Shown here in pieces: positions 34,288-45,558 of a stretch of DNA of 64,000 nucleotides. The stretch's first letter is position 1, and every line of letters begins with the position of its first letter. The DNA lies in assembly GCF_964204865.1 (NCBI RefSeq), contig NC_135259.1:18920974-18984973 (forward strand), given 5' to 3'. The notes under the pieces are model-generated. The model saw only the letters and a list, made by a program, of their open reading frames with translations, did not search any database and was not told the DNA's origin. The stretch comes from Styela clava (Eukaryota > Chordata > Ascidiacea > Stolidobranchia > Styelidae). The position numbers and the translations under genes were made by a program.

Positions 34288-36522
34288 ATGCCGAAAAAAT
34301 CTAAAACTAAGCAGCAGGGTGATGAAGAAATAGCTACGAATAATGTTCAGTCAATGTCTGATTATCCGAACTTGGATAAAAATGCGCCGAAGGAAGGCAA
34401 AAAAAAGAAAAAGGGGGGTAAAAAAGCCTTTTTTGAAGAACTTGCAGATGATAATATAAATCAAGATGTAGAAAGTCCCCCTGTAGAACAAAAAACGAAA
34501 AAACAAAAGAAAAAAGAAACTGTTGAGCTTGCACCAGAGGTTGAAAAAGAAAAAACGAAACAAAGAGGGCGCCAAAGAGCACCCGGTCCTGAAGATGAGG
34601 AGGAAAATGAAAATGGTTTAGTTCAAGACTTCACACATGAAGATGGGCCAGAAAAAGAGGAATCTGACGCCCTGGATGCGGAGGCATTGAGTAAAATGAC
34701 GCGTAAAGAACGAAAAAAGTATCAAAAACAGATGCAATTTCAGAAACAAATGGAAGAGTTAGAATCTGAGAGATTGAACGATGAATTGGGCAACTTCAGT
34801 ATTTCCGAGCAAGCTTCTGGTCAAAAGATTTCAGCGATTCAAGACAATAGTATGGACATTAAAGTAGAAAGTTTTTCAATCGCAGCCAAAGGCAAAGATT
34901 TATTCAAAAATGCTTCTCTTACAATCGTCGCCGGACGAAAGTATGGTCTTGTCGGCCCTAATGGTAAAGGGAAAACGACTTTATTGCGCCATATGGCAGC
35001 GAGAAAAATGGCGATACCAGCCCATATTGATATTTTATATTGTGAACAAGAAGTCAGAGCTGATGAAACACCCGCTCTTGAAGCGGTTTTGAACGCTGAC
35101 AAAAAACGACTTGAGTTGATTGAGCTCGAGAAGCAATACATAAAAGCACAAGAAGCTGGCGATTTATCTGTACAAGAGAAATTACGAAAGGTTTATGAAG
35201 ATATGGAAGCAATTGGCGTCGCATCGGCTGAAGCAAGAGCGCAAAGAATTTTAGCCGGACTGGGATTTACAAAGTCAATGCAAAAGCGTGCGACGCAGGA
35301 TTTCTCTGGAGGCTGGAGAATGAGAGTTTCCCTCGCAAGAGCTTTGTTTATGGAACCAACATTACTTATGTTGGATGAACCCACGAATCATTTGGATCTG
35401 AACGCTGTCATCTGGTTAGACAACTATTTACAACTATGGAAGAAAACTCTTTTAATCGTCTCCCACGACCAAAACTTTTTGGATAACATTTGCACGGATA
35501 TTATCCACCTTGATGACCTAAAGTTGCAGTACTATCGAGGAAATTTTGCACAGTTTAAAAAGATGTACGTCCAACGATTGAAAGAGATGACAAAACAATA
35601 TGAAAAGCAAGAGAAGAGATTAAAAGAGCTGAAAGCGCATGGATCATCAAAACAAGCAGCAGAAAAGAAAACAAAAGAAGCATTGACCCGTAAACAAGAG
35701 AAAGGTCGTCGTCGTGGTGCCACACAAATGGAAGAAAGCAGTGAAACGACTGTTGAATTGATACGAAAACCTCGTGAATATATTGTCAAATTTTCTTTTC
35801 CAGATCCTCCACCTTTGAACCCGCCAATATTAGGATTATATAACATCAGTTTTGGTTACCCCGGGCAACCAATGCTTTTCAAAAACGTAGAATTTGGTGT
35901 TGATATGGAATCTAGAATTTCTATCGTAGGACCTAACGGCGTAGGCAAGTCTACGCTTTTGAAACTTCTGTGTGGAACGCTTGACCCGACTTCAGGAGAA
36001 ATGCGTAAAAATCACAGAGCCCGAATTGCATTCTACAGTCAGCATTCAGCTGAACAACTGGACTTGGATAAATCACCAGCGGAATATTTGCAAAGTAAGT
36101 TTAACATGCAGTACCAAGAAGCTCGGAAGCGTCTCGGCTCTGTCGGACTTGTAAGCGAAGCTCACACCATCCCGAATCGGGATTTAAGCGGAGGACAGAA
36201 AGCTAGAGTAGCTCTTGCCGAACTCGTAGCAAGCGCACCCGATATTTTAATCTTAGACGAACCGACGAATAATTTGGATCTTGAATCAATCGATGCACTT
36301 GCGGACGCAATAAACACCTATAAAGGAGGAGTTATAATTGTGTCTCATGATTCACGTTTAATTACCGAAACAAACTGTCAACTGTGGGTTGTTGAGCAAC
36401 AGACTATCAATCAAATTGAAGGTGACTTTGATGATTACAAACAGGAAATCTTAGAATCTCTTGGAGAGGAGATTGTTAAAAAACAGCCGTCTGCCGCCGC
36501 AGCTATAGCGGTAGAGCAATGA
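34288..36522 (+). CDS. ABCF1: ABCF1 (ABC50-type) ATPase, translation factor, intronless
   Basis: Cytosolic twin-ABC ATPase without membrane segments. Animal ABCF1 binds eIF2 and ribosomes and promotes translation initiation. The frame is 744 codons in one exon. Residues 1-165 are the lysine/glutamate-rich N-terminal extension typical of ABCF1. ABC1 has Walker A GPNGKGKT at 223-230, signature FSGGW at 339-343, Walker B LLMLDEP at 359-365 and switch SHD at 392-394. A charged linker spans about 425-480. ABC2 has GPNGVGKS at 548-555, signature LSGGQ at 633-637, LILDEP at 654-659 and SHD at 686-688. All catalytic motifs are intact. The start is the first ATG, 42 bases after a pyrimidine-rich TTACAG (AG at 34244-34245). 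Vertebrate orthologues have many introns, so the single exon is notable. Confidence 0.95.
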   Translation: MPKKSKTKQQGDEEIATNNVQSMSDYPNLDKNAPKEGKKKKKGGKKAFFEELADDNINQDVESPPVEQKTKKQKKKETVELAPEVEKEKTKQRGRQRAPGPEDEEENENGLVQDFTHEDGPEKEESDALDAEALSKMTRKERKKYQKQMQFQKQMEELESERLNDELGNFSISEQASGQKISAIQDNSMDIKVESFSIAAKGKDLFKNASLTIVAGRKYGLVGPNGKGKTTLLRHMAARKMAIPAHIDILYCEQEVRADETPALEAVLNADKKRLELIELEKQYIKAQEAGDLSVQEKLRKVYEDMEAIGVASAEARAQRILAGLGFTKSMQKRATQDFSGGWRMRVSLARALFMEPTLLMLDEPTNHLDLNAVIWLDNYLQLWKKTLLIVSHDQNFLDNICTDIIHLDDLKLQYYRGNFAQFKKMYVQRLKEMTKQYEKQEKRLKELKAHGSSKQAAEKKTKEALTRKQEKGRRRGATQMEESSETTVELIRKPREYIVKFSFPDPPPLNPPILGLYNISFGYPGQPMLFKNVEFGVDMESRISIVGPNGVGKSTLLKLLCGTLDPTSGEMRKNHRARIAFYSQHSAEQLDLDKSPAEYLQSKFNMQYQEARKRLGSVGLVSEAHTIPNRDLSGGQKARVALAELVASAPDILILDEPTNNLDLESIDALADAINTYKGGVIIVSHDSRLITETNCQLWVVEQQTINQIEGDFDDYKQEILESLGEEIVKKQPSAAAAIAVEQ

Positions 36523-36604
36523 AATCGCTTTCTCATATAAAATGTCGGTTATGGATGGTGGTGTTCCAGCTCCTAGTCAATTCATGCAGATATGATATTT
36601 ATGG

Positions 36605-36802
36605 GTCGCTCCAGAAGTGTGTGTACCAATATGGAGGTAACTAATTTGACTCGCCTATTTTTTGTGTAAAAGAACTGAAACCTATGGGCAGGGGGTATAT
36701 TCACTTGGCTAAACAAAAGCGTCCCCGAACTTGTAAAATAAGGAAAATTGGAATAAAAATTATGGCCCAACCCTAACCTGGTACACACACTACGGAAGTA
36801 CC
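36605..36802. mobile_element. MITE family A variant downstream of ABCF1
   Basis: The variant end 'gtcgctccagaagtgtgtg' is paired with 'acacacactacggaagtacc'. 'caaccctaacctgg' lies inside. The TSD atttatgg/atttattg agrees at 7 of 8. Confidence 0.75.
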
Positions 36803-36881
36803 ATTTATTGTCATATTCTATTTCATGGAGTGAATGGTTGATGTGAATGAAAAAGCATTATTAAAACCGAAATTCACAGAT

Positions 36882-36902
36882 ATATATATATATATATATA
36901 TA
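36882..36902. repeat. (TA)n microsatellite
   Basis: About ten uninterrupted TA units. Confidence 0.9.
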
Positions 36903-37004
36903 GTGGCACTACTATAGCATGGAATCCACTTCGAGCCCTATCTATTCCTAATAGATATGAACATTTAATTTATAACGCTGATACAGTGGTTCCTAACCTT
37001 TTTA

Positions 37005-37200
37005 TGGATTGTGGCCCCGTTCCGGAGGGTTTTAGCACGCATGGCCCCCGTTTATTGTTCCAGTGGTATTTGTAGTTTTATTTTGATTGGTTGATTCCAA
37101 ATCCTATTCTGTTTAAACAATTCATGCTCAACAAAGGAAAAACACCCTGTGAAATAACTTTATCAAGTAATGAAACTAGGATGAACAGGGAGTTAGTTTA
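37005..37200. mobile_element. hAT MITE family F fragment
   Basis: Begins 'cagtggttcctaacc' and continues 'ttgtggccccgttccgg', 'aacaaagg', 'caccctgtgaaataac', as in the copies at 37911 and 48015. The right end is lost. Confidence 0.6.
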
Positions 37201-37910
37201 CACCTGGCATTTTGGCTGATAAACCTCGCGCTATAGCATCACGGATATATTTATAGAATTGAAATTGGCAAACAACTTTTGGGGCTCAAATATTATTGCA
37301 ATATTGTAGTTCTTTTTTTTTATATGTTGCTCATCGAGCCGGAGTCAAGAAATGTCTGAGTATGACTCAAAATCCAGCAAAACAGAATCAAACTCAGAAA
37401 AAATCTGAGGGAACAAACTGTTAAAATACTACATAACGGTATTCAAGCAAATTTTAGGCAATTTTTAGCGGACCCAACTTATGTAGGATAAACTCTTTGC
37501 CTCTAATAGGTTTTTCTTTGCAATCAAGACGCAGAAGCAGGGACTGCATTGCATGTAGGAAGATATTATTTTTGGTGTCTGTCATAACATGGGGTTTAGT
37601 TAATAAACTCAGTATCCATCCTGTGGAGCCAACATGGGTATTCAGTTTGATATAAATAGCTTGAAGGTATTAATAACCTTAATACAAAATATGTCACAAT
37701 ACTGTTTTGCCTGAGCCGTGGTAAAAAAAAGTTACATATTAAGGATAAGTCCACTAGTTCACTAAAAAGAATTTGGAAATGCTCTTACACCTCATTACTT
37801 TACAATTACTTTTCTATTTGGCGAATTGTTTCTTGTAAATATAAAATATATCTGTTCCATGAATATTATTTTGAACTGTGTGCCAAGGATTCGGATTTTA
37901 TGTTGTACAC

Positions 37911-38205
37911 CAATGGTTCTCAACTTCTTATGGCTTGTGGCCCTTTCGGAGGCTTTCAGCACTCATGGCCCCCTTGTTTATCTTTCCATTGGTATTGAGT
38001 GTGTTAGTAGATTCCAAGTCTCATTATGTTCACACATTTAATGCTCAACAAAGTGAAAACACCCTTACCAATCAATGAAATTAGATAGAACAGGAGATTT
38101 TTTGTAAAAGGGAAATGTAAATCAGATAGGCGCCTAGCATTGTGGCCCTCCAACTGCCCCTTTGGCCCCCTGGGAGGTCACAGGCCCCCATGTTGAGAAC
38201 CACTG
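37911..38205. mobile_element. hAT MITE family F, complete, perfect TSD
   Basis: The termini CAATGGTTCTCAAC and GTTGAGAACCACTG are flanked by a perfect 8 bp TSD, ttgtacac, at 37903-37910 and 38206-38213. Confidence 0.9.
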
Positions 38206-38454
38206 TTGTACACAATGGTGCGGTTTGAAGCTTCGGAGATTTCATTCATTTTTTGTGAGGTTGTGTACTCAAACAAATCATTTGTGACTTACTGGGATGT
38301 TTGTCTATTTGGAAGTACAATCATTTTCTTTGGAATAGGAAATTTGAATATTAAAGAAATGCAACGATGTATGCACCGTCTATATGTGGTTAATGTGGGG
38401 CCGGTATCTGAAACAGTGGTAGGATGTAATGGGGGGCATTCTGGATGATATGTA

Positions 38455-38650
38455 CCTTAACTTGAATCGGCAGCTGTCCCCTTTTTAGACTATCAAGTTT
38501 CACGGCCCACCTCGAAGATAACTAGCTAACAATAAGCAACCAATAACAGATAGCAATAGTTTTGTTATAAAAATATGTGAATTGAACATAATTTTTCATA
38601 AGCTTCACGCCCCATCAAATTATCCCCCCCCCCCCGCAATTTGAGGACCA
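38455..38650. repeat. hAT-derived repeat family E fragment with poly-C
   Basis: 'cacggcccacctcgaagata', 'aactagctaacaataagc' and 'cttcacgccccatcaaa' match 47709-47960. A run of 13 C lies at about 38624-38636. Confidence 0.6.
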
Positions 38651-38817
38651 ATGCCTGAAATGGAACCTGGATAACAACTGCTCGAACCGTAATGGCAAAA
38701 TACCGTAATATGGATTAATCAAACCTTCAGTTTTATTGTCAATGTGATTTATATTTATTCACAGCAGCAAGCATGAATACGAAATTCATCCAAAGGGAGT
38801 GAGATCACAAGTGTATT

Positions 38818-39110
38818 CCTAAGTCTTGAAACGAGAATATCGGTCAGAGACGTAAGACAGTATCCATGGATAGTTAGGGGATCCCCCGAAACAGCGCTCT
38901 TACTCCATAGTGACACCTCGTGTCTCATCACTAATTAATTATTAAAACTCGCTAATTATACGACATAATTCGTCCAAAATCAATAGGCTTCTGGTCTGAG
39001 ATATGATGAATGCACATGCAAAATTTGGAGCAGATTCAACTTTGCTTTTGTGAGATATCGCATGCATCTAACAGACAGACAGACAAATATCTATCAACAT
39101 ACTTATCGAT
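38818..39110 (-). repeat. Dispersed repeat family H
   Basis: The reverse complement recurs at 59120-59415 over about 290 bp, including 'cagacagacagacaaatat', 'cctattggttttggatgaat' and 'gtcactatggagtaagagcg'. The family is unclassified. Confidence 0.7.
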
Positions 39111-39269
39111 AAGTAATAATGCGGAAACAACTAAGCTGAACTTTTTTTAAGTTTGTTCGGGGACGGTTATCTCTAACCACCACTGTGAGTGACACGACAT
39201 GCAGTGGAAAAAGTTTATTGCTTAGAAAAGAATATAATAAAGGTAAATGAGATGGGAAAGGAATATATC

Positions 39270-39350
39270 AGTCTTGTTCATTTTATTACATGCCGAAAGT
39301 ACACATTGTACAAACATAATTAAGAACAAAAATGCATTTCAGTGTGAAGG
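39270..39350. repeat. Dispersed repeat family D (possible LINE tail)
   Basis: 'gaaagtacacattgtac' and 'aatgcatttcagtgtg' match 41450-41540, suggesting the 3' end of a retroelement read in antisense. Confidence 0.45.
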
Positions 39351-39620
39351 GAGACGTGATAAACATGCGGATCACGATTAAGCAATTAAAAACATCAGGT
39401 GTTGTTTCAATCACAAAGATTGCTGAGTTGTTTGATATTTTAGATTTTGATTGATATATTTGAATCAGAGTGTTAAACTAGGTGTTTGCAACCTTTATTA
39501 ATACAGGAGGGTTAAATTGATATACGATTGAAATATAGTAATGTGAACACATTCAATTCAAAAAGCCTATGTGCACTATTTACTTTAAAATTGAGTCCTT
39601 ATAGATATGTGTAGAAGTAT

Positions 39621-39812
39621 GGGGTGTCCATCAAGTTTTAAAGACTTTCGAAGTTGGAAGGGAATTTATCAATACCACATATTGTTCCGGCCCATGTATT
39701 ATTAAATGAAGTAAAAATACTTGAAAATTGACTGATAAAAAAAAACAACAAACCTGGTTAAGAACTGACTTCATACCAAAATTAAAATTGTAAAGGGACT
39801 CCATGAACATCC
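39621..39812. mobile_element. MITE family C copy
   Basis: Starts GGGGTGTCCATCAA, ends 'catgaacatcc' and is the inverted relative of 19091-19283. The left end is better preserved than the right. Confidence 0.65.
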
Positions 39813-40269
39813 ATAAAGAGTGGAGTCGTGAAGAGGTAAATTTTAACTTCGAAATTTGTGAAAAAAGTAAATGAGAGAACAAAGGTTTAATTAATAAAAC
39901 CCCTGTCTTAATTGAACCAAGTAACAAATAAGATATGCAATTGTTCTCAACTCAGTCTTGGTGGTAATAACCTAAGCTGCAGAGTAGGAGGTCAGAGCTT
40001 GGGATGTTTTCCCTGTAATTTTACCCACTCAATGACGATGATAAGTCAAATTTTTCCATTAAAATCCAAGAGTATTAGGTCTATTGAGTATCTATTGGAG
40101 GAGACTTGCATAATACCAATTAATATTAATTTTTCTCCAAGTTAGAAACTGGAGTCAAAATTATTTACAATCTTAGAGAAAATTGTTATTTTTTCAACCC
40201 GCAGCGTTGATTGTAAACTTTTCCTGCTCCGCAACCACGACAGACATCAGAAACCTGGCATTGAGCAGA

Positions 40270-41922
40270 TCAATGAGTGTCTTCGGCATCATCAAATTGT
40301 CCTTCCACTGAAGGAAGAATAGGGGCACCTTGCTGCGGGTTGTCATCGACAACAGGGGGCCTTCCTACCACAGGAGGCTCATCAGTGTTCATGGGGCCCT
40401 CCTCCTCAATCTGAACCCCTTCCATTTGGGAAATCCCCTCAGGTTCAGAAATTTGTGAATCTGCTAACATATTCTCTAGTCTTGCTAATGTTGCTTGCCC
40501 TGCAGGCGTTAAATGTTGTAAGCCTTCTTCAGAAGTATAAAATCCTTCCCCCGCACCGCCATTGTAAACAGTAGGGGGGTACATAGCCCCTTCATAGTTT
40601 TGCTCCTCACTGTCACCATCTCCTCCATAATAGTCATCGCTATCCTCACTGTCCGGATGGAGACATTGGCAGTCGCTCATTGCATCGAACATTCGTTTTA
40701 AATTGTCTTTACATACTGGTATAAATCTGATCTCTGATATTGTACCACTTGTGTCAGCAGCAAACTCGTTATCTGCACAATCGTACTCTTCTGTCTGTCC
40801 GTTGCCATTGACAACCGGTTCACAAATCTCACCATTGAACATTACGTAAAGACATTCTTCAGGAAATGCCTGGAAAATCACAAGATTATACACTGAATAA
40901 ATTATATCTAAAACCATAACCTTCAAGGTATGGAAAATACAGGGTGTTAAAAAAGATTTTTCGGCATGGCAGCGTTAAAAAAGTAACTGTTAAAAAGCAT
41001 CAGACGTGAAATGTTTAAATGGCATTTCACCATAATTCAATACTTTTGAAAGATATCAGTCGTTAAACGTACCAAGTAGCATTTCATCCAAACTTCTGTT
41101 TATTTTGCGTTACTTTTTTAACACCCAGTAGTATGATGGCAGAAATGTACAAAGCCAAATTATAACATGATTACATTACACCTGAAAGACGAATTCCGCA
41201 AATTGTATTGATTAGTAGTCCTGTTTCACAGAGTTCGTAGCTGAAGCCTAAGGTCTAAATTTTTATTAACCCAGAGTCGCATTTAATCTAGAATCGACTA
41301 GTCACTGGCAATTGTGGATTTCTCAGACGCCGCAGTCTTGGTTGTCATAAACCGTGCCAAACCTTATATCTGATCAACTAGTTGTCTGTGGACTTTCTCA
41401 CAGCCAAGGTATAAAATATTCTAAAGATATGACAGCTATTATACAGTCAGTCAGTAGTTTATTTTATCACATGTCGAAAGTACACATTGTACATTATAAC
41501 TATGACAGATAAAAAAATGAATTTCAGTATGCAGGGAGCACAATAACCAGTGATGGTTATCAAGCACCGTCACCTATAAGGAATTCAGACTCTGAAGATA
41601 CATTTAGGTGACCCATTACCCCAGTGTCACTCTTGTTAATGGAAGAAAACAACTCTAGACAGGCAGGCGGGGTAACCATGGCAACCACAGTTCATTGAAT
41701 ACCAAGCGTACAACTGAATACCTGTAAATCTTTAGAGACGGCATGTATTGCGATATCTTTATAACCGAGTGACAGTCCACGATGCTCCTGATTCTCCCAG
41801 ATCAATCTTTCTTCTGAAATATACAACGTTCCACTTCCTCTGTCATCAGAGTTTATGTTGATTCTGCAATTTTGTTCCGTATGTTGAATTCCTGTATCAG
41901 GCGTGACAACTCGAGGCAACAT
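40270..41922 (-). CDS. CLNS1A: pICln, methylosome subunit (two exons)
   Basis: Cytosolic chaperone of Sm proteins that works with PRMT5 and WDR77 in snRNP assembly. Exon 1 is 41722-41922 (67 codons) and exon 2 is 40270-40869, with GT/AG borders in phase 0, giving 266 aa (human 237). The PH-like fold spans about 1-125: SGTLYISEERLIW, IHAVSKDLQ | AFPEECLYVMFNGE, EIRFIPVC. The acidic segment HPDSEDSDDYYGG at about 138-150 is the family's Sm-mimicking region. YTSEEGLQHLTPAGQATLARL and the C-terminus GQFDDAED match the family closely. The ATG lies 7 bases after an acceptor-like GCCAG (AG at 41931-41930). The 852 bp intron carries a MITE and a family D repeat. Confidence 0.95.
40942..41126. mobile_element. 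185 bp MITE in the pICln intron
   Basis: GGGTGTTAAAAAAG at the left and CTTTTTTAACACCC at the right are perfect inverted repeats. Inside, 'ggcatttcac' and 'agcatttcatc'-type copies add symmetry. No clear TSD. Confidence 0.7.
41440..41540. repeat. Dispersed repeat family D (possible LINE tail)
   Basis: 'cagtcagtagtttatttta' followed by 'gaaagtacacattgtac' and 'aatttcagtatgcaggga' matches 39270-39350. The region 41930-43093 shows no other gene; it contains AT-rich and diffuse repeat sequence only. Confidence 0.45.
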
Positions 41923-43093
41923 TTTGTATCTGGCATAAACTATGATTCAAATAATAGATTTTATTCAAAATACATTATACCACGATTCTCATCAAAGTTT
42001 TTTGCTACTAGGAGAGGTTTTTATAACATTTTATACTGGGGGCGGGTGGAAAGTGAAAAAGGGCTTAATCATATGGCAAAGCAAACTCGCTCATCTAGTT
42101 ATCATTTCAGGCCGGGTATGAAAATAATTAACTAGATTTTCTTCCAGATGCATGGACTTGACCAAGATCACAAATGCATTTAGTAGAATACAAGCAATTA
42201 GCACAGGGTACACCAGCAAAGCATAACATCAGCTTTATTAAAGGATAGTATAAATGTCAAACAGTCCATGCAACATGCAATGGCATTTTTATAGAATATT
42301 TCTCCATGCAATCCAACATATAATTATAGAAAAAGTACAAAAAATTTTCCAACTCATTAAAAATGACTATTAGGCATTAGATACAACTGCATTAAAAAAA
42401 TAAATTATAGCAAGGTTCAAATGATTGCATTACACACACACAAGTAGAAGGAAAATATTTCATTAATACTAAATGAAACTAGCTCAAGTTACATCCCCTA
42501 AAAATTTCAAACAATTTGTACTTGAGTGACGATAATAAATCACATATTATAACAAGGAAATAGACCTAAAATTCCTGAACAAGGACTCTTAAAAGATATT
42601 AATTTGAATGGGAGTCTTTAGTGTCAACAGGATTTTTTTTGTATCCTGGATAATGCGGAGACAACATGAAATCCACACCAGTGGAAAAGGATATCTGGTC
42701 TATCAACCAGGAAAATGTGTTTGATATATTTACTTGGCTAATTGCTTTTTAGAGTTTGATCCACTCTTGAGGTGATCCTATAGTCTTAGTGTAATCACTG
42801 TGTTTTATCGAAAATAAGACCTAGCCTGATTTTAAAAAATTTACATTTTGAAATTTTATTATAAGCCCTCCCCTTATTGATAAATGAAAAATACCAAAAC
42901 CACCAAAAATAAGCCCAAGTGTTAATTTTGGAGGAAAATTGAAATACGCCCCTGTCTTCTTATTTCCAGGAAAACACTGTATGTACAGACACTAATCGCC
43001 TGTAGTACAATGAGATTTCAATGTGCATTTACAAGCCAAAAAGCAATATATAAGGGTGCTATTAGAACTTCAGTTTAGGAACTATCTCTATGA

Positions 43094-43359
43094 CAGTGAT
43101 TCCCAGAAGGTGGAGCGCGCCCCACAAGGGGTATAGACAATTTTATGAGAGGGCATAAAAGCTAATCAAAAATAGATGTGATAGTGCCAGTCTTATTTTG
43201 AACATGTTTTTTTGAATAAATACTTTACTTTACATACTTTTGCTTTACTATCTGTTATTTGTAGCTTATTGCTAGCTTCCGTGATATTTTTTGTGTTGGG
43301 GTGCGAGACTTGACAAATTCTAGAAAGGGGAACGGGGCTGAAACGTTTGAGAACCATTG
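43094..43359. mobile_element. hAT MITE abutting the ALG3 stop codon
   Basis: Starts CAGTGATTCCC and ends GAGAACCATTG. The 8 bp flanks ctctatga (43086-43093) and ctctatgt (43360-43367) are a 7-of-8 TSD. The right-hand TSD contains the ALG3 stop. Confidence 0.8.
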
Positions 43360-43361
43360 CT

Positions 43362-44648
43362 CTATGTTTTTTTAGACTTTGAATTAATCTCATCAGGACT
43401 TAGGAACAAACCTATAAGCATCAATAAATGCATTACATGAAGGAGAGAAGAACTAAACACTGTGGAAGGATAAGTATTCCAACTAAGTTCAATTAGACCA
43501 AATATTAGCAATCTAGCTGTCGAGTGAATTTTTATATTCCATAATAAAAAGGGTAAAGTATGATAATACCAAACATAGAACTGGTAATGTAATGATCGAC
43601 TAAAGCACATACCGATGAAATTGCTCACAAATAAAATCTGAACCATTTTTGTTGGAGATATTTTTGGCAAATTAGCTTCCCAGTTCGTGAAAGGATTAAT
43701 TAAGGAAAACAATTGCTTGATTCCGTTTCTCCATTTAAATATTGCAAACAGCACAAGAATTGATAAATGTAACAAGAGCAGGCATAACTGGAATTGCTTG
43801 TTTAGAAATATTTCCTCCGGTACGAGCCTCCAATTTACAGTCCAAATATAGAAAAACTGACGACTGAACTCGAAAGATTTTTTAACGTAGCCGACTGAAT
43901 TTTCAAGTAAAAATGGAATCGCTATAACTATTTGGGTGAGTAAACATACAAATAAATGTCCAATTGTTTTTAAAATTCCATTTTCGATTAATAGGATCAC
44001 CAACAATGCAGGTGCAAAAAGAAAAATGTTCATTTTTACCCCGACGGCGAGACTGTAAAATATGCAACCTATACTCCATTGTTTTGACAGAAATAAATTC
44101 ACTGAGGCATAAAATATCATCATAGCCACTGGGTCATTGAAAAGCCTCAACACAAAAATTGAATGAATTCTGTAAGAAGTCATACACATAAAAATAAAAA
44201 CATAGGGAGGACATTGCCTAGTTTTTTCGTAAATCCTAACCACAAGAGCTAAATTAATAACATAAAACAAACAGAAAATATACTGTGCTACTTTTATGTT
44301 TGTTCCTTGTGATGTTAGGTAATAAAGAGCAGAGTATATGTAAACAAAAGCAGCGGGGTAAACAAGCGGCCCGGTGTCTCCTTTTAGTTCCGTATAATCC
44401 CGTGTTCCGTTGATGAAGCCCTCGACCTCCTGCATATACGCAACCCAGTCAATTTCTGTGTATTTCACAAAGTGTACAACCAGTATATTTAAAATGATTT
44501 CTCCAATAATGAGAAGACAGCATAATTTCCATGTGTACGCCGGATCCGTCAGAAGTTTAAATGCAAAGTCCCACAAGTATTCAATGTTCGTTTTCAATTT
44601 AGAAAACAAGGAGAGCTTTTTCTGCTTTCTCTTTTGCAATGCAGGCAT
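43362..44648 (-). CDS. ALG3: ALG3, Dol-P-Man:Man5GlcNAc2-PP-Dol alpha-1,3-mannosyltransferase, intronless
   Basis: ER membrane GT58 enzyme that adds the first dolichol-phosphate-mannose-derived mannose to the lumenal N-glycan precursor. One 428-codon exon (human about 438). YTEIDWVAYMQEVEGF (63-78) and LKGDTGPLVYPAAFVYIYSA (88-107) are the family's lumenal signature. VLRLFNDP (166-173) and SRSLHYQFYVWYYHTLPFLL (350-369) are also conserved. About ten hydrophobic segments are visible. The C-terminus KSKKT fits a KxKxx ER-retrieval signal. Twenty bases before the ATG is a pyrimidine-rich TTGTAG (AG at 44670-44669), looking like a 3' splice site although the gene has no intron. It is divergent from the gene at 45559. 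Confidence 0.95.
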   Translation of the reverse strand: MPALQKRKQKKLSLFSKLKTNIEYLWDFAFKLLTDPAYTWKLCCLLIIGEIILNILVVHFVKYTEIDWVAYMQEVEGFINGTRDYTELKGDTGPLVYPAAFVYIYSALYYLTSQGTNIKVAQYIFCLFYVINLALVVRIYEKTRQCPPYVFIFMCMTSYRIHSIFVLRLFNDPVAMMIFYASVNLFLSKQWSIGCIFYSLAVGVKMNIFLFAPALLVILLIENGILKTIGHLFVCLLTQIVIAIPFLLENSVGYVKKSFEFSRQFFYIWTVNWRLVPEEIFLNKQFQLCLLLLHLSILVLFAIFKWRNGIKQLFSLINPFTNWEANLPKISPTKMVQILFVSNFIGMCFSRSLHYQFYVWYYHTLPFLLWNIKIHSTARLLIFGLIELSWNTYPSTVFSSSLLHVMHLLMLIGLFLSPDEINSKSKKT

Positions 44649-45000
44649 GTTTCAAGTGCAAAACTGCGCTACAATTTGTCAAAAAGTTGAAAAACAACAA
44701 ACCCAGAACTAAGATCTCGATTTTTGAGATTGCAGAACGTCCACGAAACGAAGTGCGTGCGAAATCCACATGTTGCGCACTCTCTTTTGAAAAATGTGGA
44801 CGGAGTTACTATTTTCAAATATTTCCTTGTAAATTTCTAAAAAACTTCTTCAGTTTTGAAATTGGTTAAACTTACATAGGATATAATGTAACAATAATTT
44901 AAAACTTTTGTGAGGCTTACAGGCATATCAGAAATCGAGAAAAAAATACTGCAGTAATTAAAATAAACCTATCCGGTGTCGAGTTCAATTAATCTGACTC

Positions 45001-45030
45001 TAAACTATCCCTCTCTCTCTCTCCCCGTCT
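45001..45030. repeat. CT-rich low-complexity tract
   Basis: Pyrimidine (CT)n run at about 45009-45022 in the 0.9 kb region between ALG3 and the coiled-coil gene. No promoter element is recognisable. Confidence 0.6.
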
Positions 45031-45558
45031 CATAAACTCTCGATTGTGAGTTTAAATATCTGCTTATTTATTTGATGACAATTTTTTTCCTAATTGTAGA
45101 CTTCCATTATATCTTTACGTTTTATTAGAAAAGGATTAAAATCATATTTAAAAACACAGTTGTGGTAAAATAGACTCCATTCACCACCAGTTTATTTAAT
45201 ATAAAATACATCCTCCAGATGTCGCTAGTAAGCTGCAAAATAATTGGTCTAAAATGTTGCCACATTTTATCAGCTATTACTAATTTTTTCAATTAATTAA
45301 TTTCGAAAACTTTAAAATAGGCACATATTCTTAGTGATTTTTGGTGAAAGTGTGCATTATTTTTTTTACATATATTGAAGCCTCATCATATTTGAAAATA
45401 TTTTTTAATGGAAATCTGAATCATCATAAAATTCAAGCGTAAAAGATGGCAACGAATTATTCACATCATTTTGTTTTTTGCAAATTGCATCTGTCTTCGC
45501 AACATCGAGGAATCTTCTGTTCGCCCTGTGAGGATTTATCCCTACCGAACTTTACGAG

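Noticed and set aside
43193-43393. 66-codon minus-strand ORF overlapping the ALG3 end
   Set aside because: Lies in the hAT MITE and overlaps ALG3 codons in another frame.
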